Shown: positions 60,837 to 64,000 of the stretch, piece by piece
Layout: every line of letters begins with the position of its first letter
How positions within the stretch are numbered: the first letter of the stretch is position 1
Program-made: the position numbers and the translations under genes
NCBI RefSeq assembly: GCF_003797765.1
Contig: NZ_RKMB01000026.1
Span: 1-64,000 of the forward strand
Direction of reading: 5' to 3'
From: Ramlibacter sp. WS9
GTDB lineage: Bacteria > Pseudomonadota > Gammaproteobacteria > Burkholderiales > Burkholderiaceae_C
Length of the DNA stretch: 64,000 bases
The notes under the pieces: generated by a model
Database searches by the model: none
Seen by the model: only the letters and a program-made list of their open reading frames with translations
What the model was told of the DNA's origin: nothing

Positions 60837-62102
60837 ATGAACCTAGAAACCGTCGGAAATATCCGCCTGAAAAAATTCGATCAGCTTGATGATGCGCAGT
60901 TGGCGGCGTCCAAGGCCGCCGCGAATGTAGCGGGCTTTTCCTTTCCAGTGACGATCTTTCGTCAAGGGACGCGCACCGCACTGTCTGGCGCACTGCCGAT
61001 GAGCTTTATCCGAAGCCGCCTCGAGCGCAAATCCGCGCCGAAGAAGGGCGGGATCATGGATGCCATCAACGCTTCAAACCGCCCTCTGGACGCGGCTCAT
61101 GCAAAGGGAATTGGGGAATACCTGACCGAAAACATGGCCGGCAAGTACATCCTTCCTCCTCTTGCGCTGAACTTGCAGCAACCGGCGGACGTATACACGC
61201 TCGACATTCAATCGACGGTGGCGCCTGGCTACCTTGTACTGCCTATGACCGCTGCGCTGTCCATCACTGATGGCCAACATCGTGTCGCTGGCGTGCAGGC
61301 TGCCATTGACAAGATGGTCTTCGACGAACAGGCTCGTTTTGATCAAGACGCCATGGCCGTGATGATTACCTGCGAATCAGACCTCTCGCAAATACATCAG
61401 GACTTCGCAGATGCGGCGAAGACGAAGCCGCTTCCGGCCTCACAGCTCGCAGTGTATGACCGACGGAATGTCGCCAACGGCCTTGTCCTCGACCTTGTTA
61501 AGGCCTGTCCTGTCTTCGACGGGAAGATCGACGCGACGTCCAGCACGCTCTCAAAGCGATCATCGTATTTGTTCCTGGCGAATCAGGTTCGCGTGCTTGC
61601 AAAGACCCTCATTACCGGCAGCTGGAAAGACACCGAAGAGGTTTTCGAGACAAAGGCCGGGAAACTGCTCGGCACGAAAGGGTCACCCGAATACATAAAC
61701 TGGCTGGGGCAATTCAGCGGTTTCATTAATCAGGTGGTCGGCAACAACAACGTGTTGGCCGAAATTGCTGCGCTAAAACCTGACGCACTTGCGGTCAATA
61801 GCCGCATCCCGGCTCTTCGCGATGAAGGCTGGATCTGCATGACAACGACTGGACTACAAATTATTGGCTGTTTGGGTCACGACGCGTTGCAGGATCCAAA
61901 AATTGACGCGGAAGAGATAGCGCAAAAGATTGGCGCCCTCGACTGGAGCCGGACCAATCCGCTCTGGAAGGACGCGTTGATTGGCGCCGACGGCAAGATT
62001 CTCACGCAGTCGCCCTCTGTTCAAGAAGCGCTGCGACGTGCACGTCAAGCAGTCGGGCTCACCACCCCAACTAGTGCGCCGATAACGGCGGAAGAACTGT
62101 AA
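60837..62102 (+). CDS. dndB: DndB-like DGQHR-domain protein (solitary)
   Basis: 421 residues from the ATG at 60837, preceded by GGAG. DGQHR at about 144-148 within LSITDGQHRVAGVQAA, plus QIHQDFADAAKTKPLPASQLAVYD further on, identify the DGQHR/DndB family. DndB represses or regulates the DNA phosphorothioation genes dndCDE; related proteins occur in other defence islands. No dndA, C, D or E is visible, so it is an orphan or works with another system here. Confidence 0.85.
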   Translation: MNLETVGNIRLKKFDQLDDAQLAASKAAANVAGFSFPVTIFRQGTRTALSGALPMSFIRSRLERKSAPKKGGIMDAINASNRPLDAAHAKGIGEYLTENMAGKYILPPLALNLQQPADVYTLDIQSTVAPGYLVLPMTAALSITDGQHRVAGVQAAIDKMVFDEQARFDQDAMAVMITCESDLSQIHQDFADAAKTKPLPASQLAVYDRRNVANGLVLDLVKACPVFDGKIDATSSTLSKRSSYLFLANQVRVLAKTLITGSWKDTEEVFETKAGKLLGTKGSPEYINWLGQFSGFINQVVGNNNVLAEIAALKPDALAVNSRIPALRDEGWICMTTTGLQIIGCLGHDALQDPKIDAEEIAQKIGALDWSRTNPLWKDALIGADGKILTQSPSVQEALRRARQAVGLTTPTSAPITAEEL

Positions 62103-62202
62103 AAACCCTGGCTGTTCGGCAAATGCACCTAGTCCGAAAGGCGGCTGACGTTGGCGCGTAAAGGCCGCTGGCCCTAGTTACGGTGCAGAAAGGAGAACCC
62201 CG

Positions 62203-62325
62203 ATGACGAAACCTGTCTCAAACGGAAATTATCATCGATTGTCGGCTAGCACCCGGCAGGCCGAATACGCACCGCGCCAAGAGTGTCCAGGGCGCGCGCG
62301 AAACTGGCCACTGCTCAGGTTATGA
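62203..62325 (+). CDS. Short open frame before the second methyltransferase
   Basis: 40 codons with a near-consensus ribosome site (AAAGGAGAACCCCG) before the ATG: MTKPVSNGNYHRLSASTR then a basic tail. It sits in the 280-bp gap between the DndB-like gene and the methyltransferase, 57 bp before the latter. It may be a leader peptide or a gene fragment; coding is unproven. Confidence 0.3.
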   Translation: MTKPVSNGNYHRLSASTRQAEYAPRQECPGRARNWPLLRL

Positions 62326-62382
62326 ATTGGAACGGGGGCTGCGAGCGGCCCCTGTTGAGACAACAAGTGATGAATAACAAGC

Positions 62383-63438
62383 ATGAAATACAGGCTGATA
62401 GATCTCTTTTGCGGTGCCGGTGGCATGACGCTGGGGTTCGTCGACCCTCGGTTTGGAGGGTCATTCGAGTGCGTCTTTGGAATCGATTCGGACTGGGCGG
62501 CTATCAAGACGCACGAACGCAATTTCCGTTCTCCCGCACTTGCAGCAGACATCGAGGCATGGCTGGACCAGTCACCCCAAATTCCACACGTTGACGTAGT
62601 TATCGGCGGGCCACCATGCCAGGGATTCAGTCTTTTGAACAAGAATCGCCTTGACGACTCGCGGCGAGAACTCTGGGAACCATTCCTGCGCGTTGTTGCC
62701 GCCAGCGGAGCGCGCATATTTGTCATGGAAAACGTCGCCGAATTGAAGTCGTCTCCCGAGCTCAAGGCACTCGTCAGCCGCGCGTCGGAAATGGGGTTCG
62801 AAACCGCGTGTGAGGTTCTCAATGCAGCGGACTATGGCGCTCCACAACATCGGAAAAGAGCGATTCTGGTCGGATGGAAGTCGGCAACCATTCCGTCACC
62901 TCCCTTTCCTCCGCCGCCAAGCCATTCCGATCCGGCATTGGCCGGTGGGACGCCCTGGCGCACCGTAAGAGATGCCATTTCAGATTTGCCCCCGCCAGAA
63001 GGCGTGGAGATTCGACATAGCCCGCCGCCAATGAATTTGCACTTCGGTCGATCCCCAACCGACAAAAGCGTGCAACGGTATAAAAGTGTCCCACCGGGCG
63101 GGAATCGATTTGATCTTCAGAAGAACGCTCGAGCTTTGACCCCTGATTGCTGGATCAGGAAAACGTCAGGCGGCACCGATTTGTTCGGTCGCCTGTGGTG
63201 GGACCGGCCATCTGTAACCATCCGAACGGAATTCTTCAAACCAGAAAAAGGCCGTTATCTGCATCCAGTCCAACATCGACCGATCACTCACCGCGAGGCC
63301 GCCCGCCTTATGGGATTTCCAGACGAGTTTGAATTCGTCGGTACAAAGATCGATATCGCAAAGCAAATGGGGAACGCTGTCCCACCCCAGCTTGCAGGCG
63401 CTTTGGCGAAGATGGTCGAGGAAATGCTCGCCGTCTAA
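62383..63438 (+). CDS. Orphan DNA (cytosine-5-)-methyltransferase
   Basis: 351 residues. Motif I DLFCGAGGMTLGFVD (residues 7-21), catalytic GGPPCQGFS near 73-81, MENVAEL near 114, QHRKRAILVG, and C-terminal QMGNAVPPQLAGAL. A different subtype from the NgoMIV-like enzyme. No cognate nuclease is seen. It ends 6 bp from the end of gyrB on the other strand. Confidence 0.93.
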   Translation: MKYRLIDLFCGAGGMTLGFVDPRFGGSFECVFGIDSDWAAIKTHERNFRSPALAADIEAWLDQSPQIPHVDVVIGGPPCQGFSLLNKNRLDDSRRELWEPFLRVVAASGARIFVMENVAELKSSPELKALVSRASEMGFETACEVLNAADYGAPQHRKRAILVGWKSATIPSPPFPPPPSHSDPALAGGTPWRTVRDAISDLPPPEGVEIRHSPPPMNLHFGRSPTDKSVQRYKSVPPGGNRFDLQKNARALTPDCWIRKTSGGTDLFGRLWWDRPSVTIRTEFFKPEKGRYLHPVQHRPITHREAARLMGFPDEFEFVGTKIDIAKQMGNAVPPQLAGALAKMVEEMLAV

Positions 63439-63444
63439 ACAACC

Positions 63445-63492
63445 TCAAACGTCGATATTCGCCGCCCTCAACGCATTAGTCTCAATGAACTC
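63445..63492. repeat. gyrB 3' end, right copy of the direct repeat (candidate attachment site)
   Basis: The intact partner of 50849-50898: CGTCGATATTCGCCGC and CTCAATGAACTC are identical in both, in the same orientation. Here it is functional gyrB coding sequence. Confidence 0.8.
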
Positions 63493-64000
63493 CCTGCGCG
63501 GTTCCACCTCATCCCCCATCAGCATCGTGAACACGCGGTCCGCCTCGATCGCATCGTCGATCTGAACGCGTAGCAGGCGGCGCACGGTCGGGTCCATCGT
63601 CGTTTCCCACAGCTGCTGCGGGTTCATCTCGCCCAGGCCCTTGTAGCGCTGTCTGGCGGTGGCGGATTCGGCTTGCGTGATCAGCCAGCGCATGGCCTGG
63701 CGGAAGTCGCTGACTTTCTCTTCCTTCTGGCGCTCGCCTTCGCCGCGGACGACTCTGGCGCCTTCATGCAGCAGGCCGCGGAAGGTGTTGGCGGCTTCGG
63801 CCAGGGCGGCGTAGTCGGCGCCGTGCACGAAGTCCTGCGTGATCACGCTGCTCTTGATGTTGCCGTGGTGCCGGCGGCTGATGCGCAAGATGGGCTTGTC
63901 GGTGCGCACGTCGAATTCGCCCGCCACTTCGGCCGGTGCCGCGTTGCTGGCTTTGTCCAGCTCTTGCAGTTTCGTTTGCAGTGCGATGGCCGACTGTTCG
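63445..64000 (-). CDS. gyrB: DNA gyrase subunit B, C-terminal part
   Basis: The last 185 codons, open to the right edge. TOPRIM/tail features: [40 protein letters not shown] ending [20 protein letters not shown] and the C-terminus LRAANIDV. Usual family end is LRARNIDV, so RA is changed to RAA through a small repeat-linked change. Gyrase B drives ATP-dependent supercoiling. Position beside dnaA/dnaN, and so oriC, is typical but not visible. Confidence 0.95.
   Translation of the reverse strand, partial: EQSAIALQTKLQELDKASNAAPAEVAGEFDVRTDKPILRISRRHHGNIKSSVITQDFVHGADYAALAEAANTFRGLLHEGARVVRGEGERQKEEKVSDFRQAMRWLITQAESATARQRYKGLGEMNPQQLWETTMDPTVRRLLRVQIDDAIEADRVFTMLMGDEVEPRREFIETNALRAANIDV

Noticed and set aside
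50849-63492. Tyrosine or serine integrase for the island
   Set aside because: Only the IS3 transposase is present; no integrase-like catalytic pattern was found on either strand.
1-64000. CRISPR array
   Set aside because: No regularly spaced direct repeats were seen; the CARF-like reading of the fusion protein therefore has no CRISPR context here.
1-64000. tRNA or rRNA gene, including a tRNA attachment site for the island
   Set aside because: No cloverleaf or rRNA-like stretch noticed by eye; the island border found is the gyrB end instead.

Overview
The window is high-GC proteobacterial DNA. Gene content (minCDE, creBCD, a LivKHMGF-type importer next to an aldehyde dehydrogenase, the partial gyrB at the right edge, and typical GC-rich palindromic intergenic repeats) points to Burkholderiales, most likely Comamonadaceae. 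The genus cannot be fixed from sequence inspection alone.

Layout. 0-4.4 kb: end of an exopolysaccharide-type locus (proline-rich partial gene, TPR protein, FecR-like protein, O-antigen-ligase/polymerase, CpsB-type PHP phosphatase). 4.5-6.4 kb: an FMN reductase and an acyltransferase-3 membrane enzyme. 6.4-13 kb (minus): a LivKHMGF-type ABC importer with an aldehyde dehydrogenase, divergent from an AraC regulator that precedes an HD-domain protein and a class II aldolase. 15.5-16.0 kb: an internally deleted transposable element with perfect inverted repeats. 16-18.2 kb: transglutaminase and AsmA-like proteins. 18.2-21.2 kb: copper efflux (copA divergent from copZ-cueR, with two CueR boxes). 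21.3-25 kb: creB-creC convergent with creD, with a perfect cre tag beyond creD. 27.6-31.4 kb: a ybhP-clsB-ybhN lipid-type operon followed by a DUF4130 protein lacking its usual glycosylase partner domain. 32.4-34.3 kb: minCDE, with a palindromic repeat inserted in frame in minC. 34.3-40.3 kb: assorted housekeeping and hypothetical genes.

40.3-63.4 kb is accessory DNA ending against gyrB. It holds vapBC, a periplasmic-binding-protein/histidine kinase/response regulator set, higBA, a Fic protein, a DUF4143 ATPase, hipBA, a second Fic protein, and then an AT-richer defence-like block. That block carries a very large Zn-ribbon/protein-kinase/ORC-CDC6-type AAA ATPase/Rossmann-like fusion gene cut in two by an IS3-family element, an NgoMIV-like restriction-modification operon with Vsr and a small leading gene, an orphan DndB-like DGQHR protein, and a second, solitary cytosine-5 methyltransferase.

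The main structural observation is that a 48-50 bp copy of the 3' end of gyrB, including its stop codon, lies at 50849-50898 in the same orientation as the real gyrB end (63445-63492). The pair brackets about 12.6 kb holding the second Fic gene and the whole defence block, as expected for an island inserted at the gyrB 3' end. The most novel-looking gene is the IS-interrupted kinase/ATPase/Rossmann fusion, whose C-terminal half contains two segments with CARF/Card1-like motif spacing. No CRISPR array, tRNA, rRNA or integrase gene was seen.
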